Assembly: GCA_038025085.1 (NCBI GenBank)
Contig: CM076150.1
Coordinates: forward strand, 560,501-624,500
Source: Tetragonia tetragonoides
Lineage: Eukaryota > Streptophyta > Magnoliopsida > Caryophyllales > Aizoaceae
Length of the DNA stretch: 64,000 bases
Reading direction: 5' to 3'
Made by a program: the position numbers and the translations under genes. Positions within the stretch are counted from its first letter, which is position 1. Every line of letters begins with the position of its first letter. Below, piece by piece: positions 10,998 through 23,800 of the stretch. The notes beneath the pieces are model-generated. The model was not told the origin of the DNA, ran no database searches, and saw only the letters and a program-made list of their open reading frames with translations.

Positions 10998-12840
10998 TTA
11001 TCCATTTAAATTTAAAGTAATACGGAGTAATTAGTAATTACATAGTTGAATATTCTTGACCATTTTTGTTCAGAAAGTGCATTTAAATAAAAAGGAAGAA
11101 AATCGAGACAGCACAACTGCACAATAAGCGTATTCTTTTTTATTGAAAGTTGAATTGAACTGAATTAATAGTACTAATTGATAGTAATATAAGTAAGAGA
11201 TAAATTATGTTTCATTATTCCACTGATAGTCTACGACCACTATTCCATGGGTTTGGCAATTTTTCTTTGGTTGTGACTAAGGGCCAACACCTCGTAATGT
11301 GCAGCCTTGAGCATTCTACGAATTAGGTTTGTGTAGGTGCTTTTATGAATTTTAAATCCATAACCTGATCTATAAGTTGTAATTTTGTTTACCATTAAAT
11401 CAACCACCTTTTAGACACATGTCAATACCAAAATAAACTTACCAAAGTAGTGTCAATAGACTACCTAAAAGGTGGTTGATTAAGATTAGTCATGTGCTAG
11501 TTTAAAGGAATGTTAGCCAAATGCGCCCCGAAAGGGTAGTAATTTTGTTCTTAGGGTTAGAATTTATGGCAAAGGTCATAAGTTCAATTCCAATTAAATG
11601 TGCATGATTTGTAAGTTATTGCAAAATTTGGGATTATCCAATGTCCACTCTAAAAATAGTGGTTGCTTGTTTCTCGTATAAAAATATTTGTCAGATACAA
11701 ATAATAAATCCGATTTTTAAAAAAAATCTTATAAATAAGGTAAGGAAAGCGACTAGGAGATCCTCCTCTTAACGTAAACTGTCGTTGCATCATGAAAAAT
11801 AATTTGTAACTCAATACTAGGAGGGGACTGCCAAAAAGATATATCAAATATGTGAAGATCCTCTAATTTTGTATTCCATTCCGCTTCACATTTGGCTTAC
11901 CAATACTAGTGAACAATACTATAAGACGGAATTTGTTGGAGAAGGCAGTGAGTATTCGGGATCGGGCGGAAGATGATCTATTTCATGGGACATGATAGAT
12001 GTCCTGAACAACTTGTATGACCACTTGATTATCGTCTTCAATTAGCATGTGACTGTACCCCAATTCCCATTTCAATTACATGTAACAGGTCATTATGGTC
12101 TATAGAGGGTCGAATTCAGCTACTAAAATAAGAGTGGAAAAAAAAAACAGGAGCATTACCTAATTTTTGAGAGCCTGCGTGAAGTATTTGTCTTACGTAT
12201 CACAAAGCCAACAACGGTATTAAATTTATTTTTGTTACCACCAAAATATTTAACAGCATGTACTCCCATGGAAGTGGCGTACTTGCGGGTAGGATGTGTA
12301 TATTCAAGTTCAGTTTGAGTGAGTCAAGTGTCCTAGAATATACATGCCTCAATCGACTTGTTCATTTCTTTTATGTTTATGCCAAGATTTGTGGGTGGGG
12401 TTTACAACCATCAATAGCCTTGTCCCTTTACCCACAATTTGTCTTGTTTGTCATAATGAATCATTAAATCAAAGGAAACTTCTCAGTTCTCACATCAAGA
12501 AGAGTACAAGAATCTCTCAATTTAAGCCCTCCTTAATTTAAAGGGCGTTAGTGTAAAAACGTTTTTTTTGGGTGAAACAAATTTTCATGACACCGGTAGT
12601 AAATTCGATTTTAAAAAAAAAAAAAATTAAAAACTTCCTTGAAGATATAAATATAAAAGACCAGATCTCTAGTACCCTCGATATGCCTAATGTCATTCCG
12701 TATAGATGAATCTGATTTGCTTTCGAGTTTTGAGCATTGCATGGACGTGCACAATAGGGATATCTGATGCAATCTCATTGCACAACTTGCAGAGATTCGA
12801 GACTTTGCTTATAACACACAACAAAATTTCTTAAAATTGA
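10998..12840. other. Intergenic spacer between the 620-aa gene and gene 1
   Basis: AT-rich sequence with only short, unrecognised frames, apart from the hairpin at 11398-11481. Part of the right end should be 3' UTR and terminator sequence of the callose synthase gene whose stop codon is at 13043. I could not identify a trustworthy polyadenylation signal. Confidence 0.5.
11398..11481. repeat. 17-bp perfect inverted repeat (hairpin)
   Basis: AATCAACCACCTTTTAG at 11398-11414 is exactly the reverse complement of CTAAAAGGTGGTTGATT at 11465-11481, separated by 50 bp. It lies in the spacer between the 620-aa gene and gene 1. It could be a small MITE remnant or a hairpin transcript, and nothing around it decides between these. 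Confidence 0.8.
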
Positions 12841-13042
12841 ACTCATCCACTCATATTTGGGTCTTTACAACAAACATTTACATTCCTACAATAAAGATAC
12901 AACGTGCCAGTTTCATCACATCATCAAACAGATTTTCAAGTTCAGAACCTCCAAACAGGAGGAAGCAGCAGCACAGGGCTATCCTATTCCTATGTAGAAG
13001 GGAAAGAATAAAGTTACGCACTGTACAAGCATCGACACACTT

Positions 13043-16000
13043 TCATATCTCAGTATTTGGGTTGTTTCCAGCGAGGATGAGAGAGATCTCCAACCCCCTG
13101 CTGAATGCTTGGTTGAACATGAGCCTTGTTTGGAATGTTGACACAAAAGGAAACCACGAAAACAATGCAATGGGAATGAATACAAGCATACCCATCCCAG
13201 CATCATAAAGACGAGCAAGTGATCTGATCGACTTCCACAATCCCATCTTCTTCACATATGGCTTCCAAGCAGCTGCGATCTGGAATTTTTTTTTATGTTT
13301 GGAGAAACAAGAGAAGGTCAAATTCTTGTCCCAAATAATTTGAAGCGTTCAAAGGCAATACATATAGTACAATAACAACGACGCAGGAAGGCATGGAAAA
13401 GTAATAAAGTATGATGAATGTTCCTCAATGGTTGAAATGAGTGATAAATAGTTTTGTGTAGGGATGGATACTGACAACAATATTTAGAAATACCTACTCA
13501 TGGAGTGCAACCATGCCCCAAAATTATCAGCTTTAGAAAAATAGCGGACTAAATCGATATGGCTCCTAATATTATGAGCTTATTTGTCGTCAAAGAGTAG
13601 GCAATCAATGCTTTTCAAATCAAGGATCCAAAGAAAATGGGCTCTCTTAACAATTGCAGGTGTAAAATTGCATCTATCTGAGTTCCCTTGCGCTACACTC
13701 AGTGGGAGCAGGCCTCCGGGGGGGTTCGGAGAAACACAGAAGAAATGGATGGTTTGGTGTGGAAGAAAAAGGGAAAAGTGTGAGACCAATAACATTCATA
13801 AAACTCACCGAAAGAATTGCCCACCCCGTGGGAACAAATGCTAATATGCAAGCAAATACGTCTGGAACAGACAAATCTGTAAGAGCAACAGCCACGGCTA
13901 AACCAGCTAAAGCCATCAAAAATGTAAGCCCTTGGACAAAACGCAGCAATAGCTGAAAGTTGACAGATGCTTTCTGGCTGAAGGTGAAAACCTGTGACAA
14001 ATACGCAATACATTGAGCTAATGCACCAAAATCGTTGCAAATAAAGAATGATTCATGTTTCAAATGAACATATCGAACCTTGAAAAGAATAATAAGAACA
14101 GCAAGAGCAGCCCATGACAGTCCATAAACCTGCAAAATAACCAAGCTTAGTCACTCCCACAGTTCCACTAGTATTCTCATACTTCACCGCCTTAAGAAAA
14201 TGATTTATTTGCATTTGCTAAATGCATTAAAGCCCATTTATTCAGCATGCAACATACCCATGTTGTCTGTTCCCAATATACCCATTTACCCTAACTGCAT
14301 ACTAATGCACCAGGAGCTTGCCAGTCACCAACGCTCATATTGATCAAGTTGTGAATCAATAATAGAACCCCACAGTGGATCCCAATACAGGCAGGGTTTG
14401 AGCCAAGATTTAGGAAAGAAATAGGAAATAGACAGGAGCCTTTACCGTCAATGATGTGTTTGACCCTTGCACATGTAGTTTATATACAATCCCATACTGG
14501 AAGATGAAGAATCTCAGGCTTAAAATTGTCTCAGCTATCCTCCCACTTAGAGTCCGGATATGTGCCTGTCAACATCTTACATTAGCAACAAGAATCACAA
14601 CACAAGAGTGATATATTCTTTACATACGTGTTTAAATATCAGGGCAGCCAATTCCCAGGAGACGAGCATCTTGGAATTAATCACCAAACTATTTTGTGTA
14701 ACAATATTTCATAACAAGAGGGAATGCATGAAGGTCAACATGCCACAAGATGGACTAGGTAAAAATGGAAAGAAAATATTTTCGCCTCTTAGATAGCTAA
14801 AAATGAAATACTCGTCAGTAGACTTCCTGCCCAATAAACATGATCAGACCAGTGCAACAATGTTTGGTGATATGAGGTTGTCAGAGGGGAAGGCCCAGAA
14901 GGCTCAGAAAGTGGATTGTACAAAGGAAGCACAATTGAGCTTCAGCACAGCCAAAAATGACAGCTAACTGCCATGGAATTGCAATTGCCCAAGAAAAAGA
15001 GAGACACAAAAATTGGCAAATATGAGAATACTCAACTAGTAGCTTCAGATTCATTAAGAACAATCAAGTAAACAACACATTCGATAATAGCATCTGCAAT
15101 CAAGAATGTAAAAGCTTCAACAATATAAATATCACAAATCAAAATAATATGCAGAAGATTCACCAATTCGTCTTCCCACCAAGCTTCCCAACTTTCCTCC
15201 CCCTTAACTCCGATTCCACCTCTATAGAAAAGCCAATTTGTCCAATCTCTGAAATCCTCCACAGTCCTAGAAGGAATAATCAAAGTAACATAAATAAGCA
15301 CCGACAAGTTCCGTAGAGTTAATATTCAAGCAACACAATCATCAAAAATGTCGACAGAAGTCAAACATGATCCCTGGAATCCAGACTTACTTCTGCCACT
15401 CAAAACCAGCTGGATTAAACAAATAAGGAGCAAACAGCCAGGACAGAGCCATAAACCAACTGCTGATAGTGAGAAGAATATAGCCTATCGTACCACTGTC
15501 ATTATCACCATATGCAAGATATACCACCAACAAAAGCACAACCTCAAGCCTACACAGAAATAAGATATGTTTAAGAACAAGGAGCTCTCAACTGCTCTAT
15601 CACTACATAAAGAGGAAGGAGTTGGTACCCTTTGACAAAATGACTGCGAGAGTACAGCCTGTAGTTCTCAGTGAACTTTATATGCCGGACAACAAAGCCC
15701 CTACCAGTTGCTTGATACTGTTCAGCATTTAAATTTGAAATCATCAAATGGGGAACTCATAACAAAATTATCACTAGGTAAAAAATAATAATTGGGAAGG
15801 TAAAGTACGAAGATGAACAAACCCTAGCACCACCGTGGAGAATTGTCCGACCAAAATAATGTGTTCTTGTTCCCAAAGAGAATGTGAAGAAAACAGAAGA
15901 AAGTTGGAATTGCATAGTAATAAAACTGACGATGGCCTGAAAAAATAAAGAATTTATCAGTAAGAGATACAACCAGAGTTATTTAACTAGGAAAAAAAAG

Positions 16001-17867
16001 GCAATCAAAACTCCATCAGGATTAAATGATACGGGCGAAAAATGAACTACTTGATGAAACCATAATACTCAAACACGATGTCTTCCCCTTGTGCGGTATC
16101 TTCGAGGATCATAATCACAAAAAAATAAAAATAAAAATCAAATGTATGTGAGCTCCCCTCCTCCTTATTTCCCAAAATAAAAATGTGTACTTGTTCAAGG
16201 CATTATACCATTCATACAGACAATTACTACCTGAAGCATCAGCACATGGATATTTCAAGTAGTTTGCATGTACATGAAGATTCTATTAACATGCAATAGG
16301 ATTAATGCTGTCATGGATTTAGATATTAGAAGCATAGTTACAAATACGTAAAACAAATAGAATTAAATGTTGCCCATTGGTAGCGTTTCATCTATCCAAG
16401 TGTTTCCTATTTTATTTTGTCATCAAAGGGTTAATGATTACCCTAATCATATTCCCATTTTAGACTACCCCTAGTTGCAATAAGGAAGTCACATATACTC
16501 CTGCAGGAGTATCAAGGGAAAACAAAAATGACGTATCCCTCTTTTTAGTCTAAACAATTCACCCCAAGCATCAATATGGTATTCATGTACATTGTTCCTG
16601 CAAGAGCATCAAGAGAAAACAACATTGACGTATCCCCCTAGGACTCCTTTTAGAATAAAGGACCCCTGGCTGCAATAAGCATAAAACTAAGGGCAATGAC
16701 ATGCCTTGAAAAAGCCCTGTTCCAAGATGAAACCCAGTATCATTGGTATAGCAGTAAAGACTCCTATTTGAATAAGAAACTGGGTATTCAGGGCAGCACC
16801 CAGGGCAGGGTTCTGCATTATCCGAGCACGATCTTGGATTAGCTCACCAACTCCAGACAATGCCTGAAAAGAATTTTCAAGTTAAATGTAGGAATTCTGG
16901 GGGATCAGAGAAAGAGGAGAGATGCATGAACAATATATGGACAAGGAAATGAGGGCCGATGAAACAGATTAATAAGATTGAAAGCGCCATCCCCTTTTCA
17001 GAAAGTTACCAAAAATAAGCAGAAACTTCTAGAACACTTTCAAGCAGTCAAAGTACCAGTACCATGTCAAAGATTCACATAATACTCTCAGGAAATCATC
17101 AAATTCTAGGACAAAAAGGTAAAATAAAAATAAGATACAACCAACATGAAAATCTAGCAGTTGCACAAGGATAAGTTAGTTGATCTCTTGTTTAAAGTTA
17201 CAACCAGGCAGCACTCAGCAAAGGTATTAAACAAAGATGTTTATGCTAAAATAATTCTGTTCTTACCAGATATGTCTTCCCGTAAAGAAAAATGTACACA
17301 GTCAGCACTGTCAACTGCAGCGAAATAAAAAATCGAAGTAGTTAGTAACATCGCATTGATGCACAATTTGTAAAAGGAGCTGAGGTTCAACTAGAAAAAG
17401 ACATACTTGGTCTGCAACTTAAACATCTATGTTTTTGACACAACTAGAAATGCAATGTAATTGAGAAATAAAGACCAGAATACTATAAAACCAAAACATT
17501 CCTTAAAAACTATACAAGAATCAGCACTATTCAGTGGATTGTGATCGCAGCCACGCACGTATACTCTTTTTTATAAGTGAGACAAATGAACTATTTCACT
17601 CCAGCATATTTCTAGAATCATTTCAATCCCCGGCAGATAAATTTCCAATGAATCTTTCACTGAACTGAGCCTGGAGAGGAGAAAGCATACCATCGTACAA
17701 AAGTAATATCCAACAGTCGTGAAGTAAAATGACATCATTCTGAAGAAATCAAAAAGCTGCCCAAGCCGATAAATGTCTCTACTAAGAACTTGTTCACCAT
17801 TCCCACCAGCAACTTTTCCCTCAAACAGAGCTATCTGGTTGAGCCCCACATCTCGTCCTTTGCCCAC
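13043..17867 (-). other. CALS9: CALS9 exons 41-51: C-terminal membrane cluster (residues 1427-1905)
   Basis: Exons: 17867-17691, 17314-17267, 16863-16705, 15936-15823, 15717-15629, 15549-15391, 15266-15164, 14565-14446, 14129-14079, 13991-13809, 13279-13043 (TGA at 13043-13045). They contain [53 protein letters not shown] and [19 protein letters not shown], with many hydrophobic helices between. Exon 43 ends at a GC donor (AAG|GCATGT). Gene 2 encodes the region of exons 42-48 in one 798-nt exon. Confidence 0.93.
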
Positions 17868-20800
17868 CTGTAAATTATAGTCAGAAATCATCTGCTTTGT
17901 GAGTAAAGATGGTAACATTTCCAATGTACCTGAATGTACTCATGGTGGGTGATGTTCCCTTGCCGTAAAGTTGAATTGAATCCTGCATCAAATATTCAGA
18001 GATAAACCAATTAGAACAATTTTGTTACGGCATATTCTTAGGCTATCTTAGCTCATTTCCTTTCTAGTTAATCACTCATTCACTCTCCAAACACGGCATC
18101 ACAAGCAAAAAATGCTTCAGCTTAAGGAGCAAAAATGTAGATGAGCTTTGAGAATTTTGATCACGGGGGCTGGCAGGATTGTTTAGAATGATGGATATGC
18201 AGTTATAGCGTGATGAATTTGTGAGTTTGTATAGATGAATCGGTAGTTTAATGATAATTAACTTATCCACATTTGCAAAACCAGTTACAACTTCATGATT
18301 TTCTATGTTTGAAAAAGTCATGATCATACATGTCTTGAAGATACATTGTTTTATAACTGTATATTCATAGTTCGCATCTAAACTTGATTATACTCGATCG
18401 TGTATATAGATATTCTCACTAATGTTATCATCAGAAGAAACAAACCTGAAAATATATCTTCACTAATGTTTATAACACGAGATGCCTTGCTTATACCACC
18501 GCGTGTTATATGAAAAACTCTATCAAAAACATCCGGATGACCATAATGCATGCGGACCCTGGAGACATAAAATCAGTAAATCAACTATATCAAGATTTAC
18601 AAGGATCACAGCAAATTCATCACATATTAAACTTACTTCAGAGGATTAGCAAGAACTCGCTGACCAAGAGTTACAAAGCTAGCTTCTTGATTGGACATGA
18701 ATGAAGCTAAGGAAGACACACTGCATAGAAAGCAGAAAATGGACTATGTAAGCACAAAGCATGGTATATAGGTTTGCAGCAGAGCAATTATATTAATGTA
18801 TGTAAGCAATACCTTCCAGTAAATACATGCTCCCTGACACCAAGAATGCTTGGGGGACGAATCCCATGATCACAATCAAACTCTTCTAGAAGATTTCTCA
18901 TCTTCAGGGCCTCTTCAAAATAATTATCCTAAACGACATGCAATGTGAAGTGATTTAACTCCCCCAAAGAAAAAGTTGAGCCAAATGAGGTTTTTCAACG
19001 CAGCAATTGCAATTCTAGTAGTTGAACTGAAGGCCTCTGATAGAAGCAACTGATAAAATTGTTCCCTTGCAATCAACTAGCAATTGTCTCATCTTAAAGC
19101 AGCAGTAACATCATATGTACTTTGGCCGAAAAATCTGAGAAAATGCCCCCGGCTGGAGTAAAGACAACAATGATGGCACACACAGTTCTATTTAATACAA
19201 GCATCCTCTGAACTAGCTAGAGCACAACAGTATTCAAAGAAGAAGCAAGGACCCCCAAATCTTCTAAGGAAGTTTATCAACTATCGAAACAAAGAAAAAA
19301 TATCTTAATTTCACAACAACGCGCTACTATGGATGGCGTAGGTATGCACATGAAGTTGCAACCTAGGATGCATCTCCTACTGAACTCAGCATAAATATAG
19401 TTCCGGATGGTAACACCAAACAAACTCCCACTCCCTCCATCCCCCAAAAGGGGGGAAAATGAAACTTGCTTCTGGTTGGCATGGTTGCAGGTTGGGTACT
19501 ACAATGACCCAAAATTTGTAAAGCCAACATCAACCGATAAACGTCAACAATGTAATTAAAGGAAATTAAGCCATCTGAATTAGGCCCCATCAGTCCATTA
19601 GCCATGAGAGTCCCTTGGCCTTGTAACACTTGTCATTTGTATCTCTTGTTGGTTTTTCTTAAACTTTTGACTCACTCCCTCTCCCTTCTCCCGTAAAAAT
19701 ACTATATCAAGGAATCATGCAGTTTTTTAGTTTGAAATTCCACACAGCAGATGTTAGAGGGTGGGAGGAAAGAAGGTGGGAAAGGATGGTAACGAGGTTC
19801 TTCAAACTAAAGTTAATGGTGAATTGTCCTATTCAATCAGTATACAGGTTCGGCAACAACAAAACAAAACAAAAAAGAACAAGAAAAAAAAAGGACCAGT
19901 GACCACGACAAAATAATAGGCGCCACATGTTGAAGTATGCAATCATAAGGAAATTAACCTGATTCATGTCGATTGTCTGTACTGCTTGTCCACGAGTAAA
20001 AATAATAGCATGGTTTTGATTCTCTGGCTTCCCCTCACCAAGTTTTGGATTTCCTGGCAATTTTATGGAGTAGATTTCCTGAAGAGAAGGATTACTATTA
20101 CCGAATAATACAAAGAAAAAACCCAAAAGAAAACGAGATAATTTCTGACAAGTGAAGCAAGCATCAAAGCTCAAAGCTCAAACTAATTCTACCTTTACAT
20201 AGCACAGAAATCACGAAATATAGCGAAACAAGCATTACTTAGCATAATATCTAGGCACTACACAAGTAACAATTTGCACGTGTTTTTTTATTAGCGAAGA
20301 AATCACGAAATATTGCGAAACAAGCATTTAGTATGCATAATATCTACACACTACACGATAAACAATATGCGTATGTTGGAATGACACTCAAAAGATTCAG
20401 AGAAATGTGAATCACTTTCTTAAAATGCCCATCGGAAGTACCTGGTCCAGTTTTGGCTTAATATTAAGGTTTAAAATTCGCCATAACTTGAAAGATGGAA
20501 TTAGTCAAAGGTAACAGCTGTAAAATTAACAAGCAATAAGCACACTAAACATTTGTTTTGGGAATATTGCTTTAAATAATTGGAACATCTGCGCAATATA
20601 GCAGAAATAATCCCATTTGAAAAATCTGAAAGTACAGATATGCCAACGCAAGCAGACCCGTCCAATCCATCATGTTTTCTTACGTAGCATTCAGAGTCAT
20701 AGAAAACATACAATTGTTTTCTTTATCTTTTCACACAAGAACCATTATTGTTCGGTGTCTCAAAAGTTACAATTATTCACAACTATTCGGGCAAAGTTTG

Positions 20801-23800
20801 GCCTATAGAAAGTAATCTTTCCTTCTGTTTTTTTAACATAAGCTAACAAACAAATAAAAAATGGAAACTTTATGCCTTAACACATCAGGTGGTAGGGCCT
20901 GCAGAAATTCTCTGCCACGCAATCAAAAGAAATTCCCTGCTAGTATGTTGCATCTAGAATACAAGCCAAGCAGATCTTACCACATTTCAGCTGCTAAGAT
21001 TGACGATTTCATTTAAAACATAATTATATTTTTTTTAGACAGAGATAAAATTTTATTAAAACTGAAAGAGATTTACAATACAAGAGGACAAGGGGTCTGA
21101 GGTCCTCAGAAAGAAATAAAATTTAACAACAGATTATATTACAAGGCCAGGAAAGTTTTGAGAGTGGTGAATGTCTTGATTGATGACAACCATGTCTCTC
21201 ACCACCTAAGTTCACTTCAAACCCAGAAAGAAAAGAAGCCGTGGAAAAATATAACAGAGAAAACTCCACCCAGTCAGACTACTTCTGAATTTCCATAAAT
21301 TTTCAAAGAAAGAACCCATAAATACGACATAAACCCCTACACATAATTAATAAATTGATCATCCCCCAACTCTTTCTACCTAGGATAAAATGTTTGACAA
21401 TAGAGTAGATTTAATCCTAAAGTTGGTTGGCCTATATATAGTGATCTTACATAGCAAAGAAATCTCGAAACTTTCAAAATAAAACCCCTGTTTGAAAAGC
21501 ACATCATTAAGAAAAGTCCTTTAATCAAGTCGCACAAAGCCCTTGCCTTGTACCACTCATATTAGAAGCATTCATTAGATGCTCTCCATCACCAATAACC
21601 ATATGGAGAAATGGAAACCATTGCGGATTAGTAATCAGAACATCAATTATCACAACCAGAAATTCACCTTATCCTGCCCACTTATGTCAGCCTTCACAAG
21701 TTTCGAGTAGTACTCAGTTTGCACTTGTCCATCCTTCATTGTCTCCACAACATCAATAAAAGCAACTCGAAGAGCTTCGTTTCTGAAAACAGTTATGAAA
21801 TTTCAGCAAATCAAGATACCACCAATGACGAAAAATAGTATGTGGCACCATACAAATCAAAATAATCTAGTACAACATAACATCAAACTTGTGAGTTTCC
21901 CAACCAATACAAACCTACTCACCTTTGCATGAGCAAAGCAATATCTGCAGCTTCAGGCTTCTGCTCTTCCTTCTGTTTTCCATATATTTGGCATGTTACA
22001 ACGTATGTGAACTTCAAGTCTGCCTGGGCTCGTGCTTCAGGAGATAGCTCAAAGCCTTCAACTATTAATGCATCACTGGGAGACATGGCAGATTCCATAT
22101 CTGGAGTCCAGGGCAAAAAATAACGTAGTTAGTACTTGTAGTCCAAGCAAAATCAATAAATTAATCAAAAATATCATCCGAATTTAGAACACACCTCCAG
22201 AAGCAATCTTCTCCAAGTAGGTTTGCAGCATCAGCGCTTTACGATAGTACATCATTCCACGTACTGCAAACTCATGGTTATCCACGCATTAATTGAAAAT
22301 TAATTGGAACAGAGCAATATATAATTTTATACTTAAGCATAGAGATAACTGTAGTTGGCAGTCGGCCTTCAAAGAAATAAAACTGTGTCAGCCACACACA
22401 AATCATAAATAACAATGATTACACATAAAAACAAAATATCCAAGTAACACATAACACTGTAAGAACAGTCAATCCAACATACAGAATGCATGAAATATTC
22501 ATCACATACAACACAGAGATTGGTATGACATCAGTATGAAACGGTGGTTATGTTATACAACCTCACTAACTTCCCCTTCTTTTGTACATTTTCTGCGAAA
22601 AATTAGCAAATAGGACATTTTTTCGGTCTGGGTTGACAATGAGGAAATTATGTCACCAGGCTGACCAGAAAATGGCACCATTCATTACTTGAAAACAAGA
22701 TAAAACTATCTGGTTGTCAGGACTGAAAAAGATGGACGTCAACCTTATCTATTCTAATCTAGTATATACAAATCATTTCTAGTATTGAAATTAACTCATA
22801 CACTACTTGCATTGTCTGGTAGCATTGCCGGCAGACTGTCTAGAAAGTAGAATCTAAAAATCGGATAATGATATAGCAGGGTTACGGGGAAATATAAAAG
22901 ACGGCACAAGAAATCGAACTCCAAAGTATAAGCCTTACAAAATCACAGACCACTAATGTTACAAACAAAAAATAAATAAATAAAAGAGCAGAAAAGATAC
23001 ATGTCACATCATCTAATCTCAAATAAATCAAGCACCAAATGAACAGGGCAAAATCTCAAACAGAAAACTTCTGTATGGAAAATCACTCTTACCAGTTCTC
23101 GCTAATGTTTGTCCACGGTATGATGCCCAAAAACGAAGTTCCTCAATATCACTAGGACTATCAAAAAGATCTGTTTCCTGTGCATGCTCATCACGGCCAA
23201 TCCGAGCAAGAAAATTCTTCCACTCATCTGTTCAGCACAGTGCAATAATTAGAATGTAAACAATCTAACCTGTTAACAATTAAGTCATTACTATACAATG
23301 ATTGTATTTGTCTTAGATAATAAGAAATTTTATTAAGACTGAAAATTGTTACAAAGCAAGCGGACAAGGAGTCCTCAATGTAAAAACTAACTTACAAATC
23401 ACCCCAAAACGTCAGGCAACAGGCACCCCTTAAACGCACCAGCCGCTTTGGTCCAAAGAGACGCCAAATACACTGCCCTATCGGCTATCGCATACAAAAT
23501 CCACTGACCTAGAAGTTTCCGGAAAAATCCTAGCATTCCTCTCCAACCAACACACCAGAGAATGGAAAAAACGGCACACCGCCATAGTAATCTAGCCTAC
23601 TAGCCCCTTCCCCAAACATGATAGCGTGCCTGCAAATGCTGCCGCAAAAATGGCTGGACACACAATAGACTCTCCCCTCCAACCAAGGAGTTGCCACCAA
23701 AAAGTCCAAGTGAACTCACACTGTAGGAACTAGTGTACAGAAGTCTCACTAGCTTGATATCAGGGAACAAAACCCACCCGGCATTCCCCGCTGCAACATA

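Noticed and set aside
13584..13956. Plus-strand frames over CALS9 exon 50 and the intron before exon 51
   Set aside because: Antisense shadows of a verified exon plus intron sequence.
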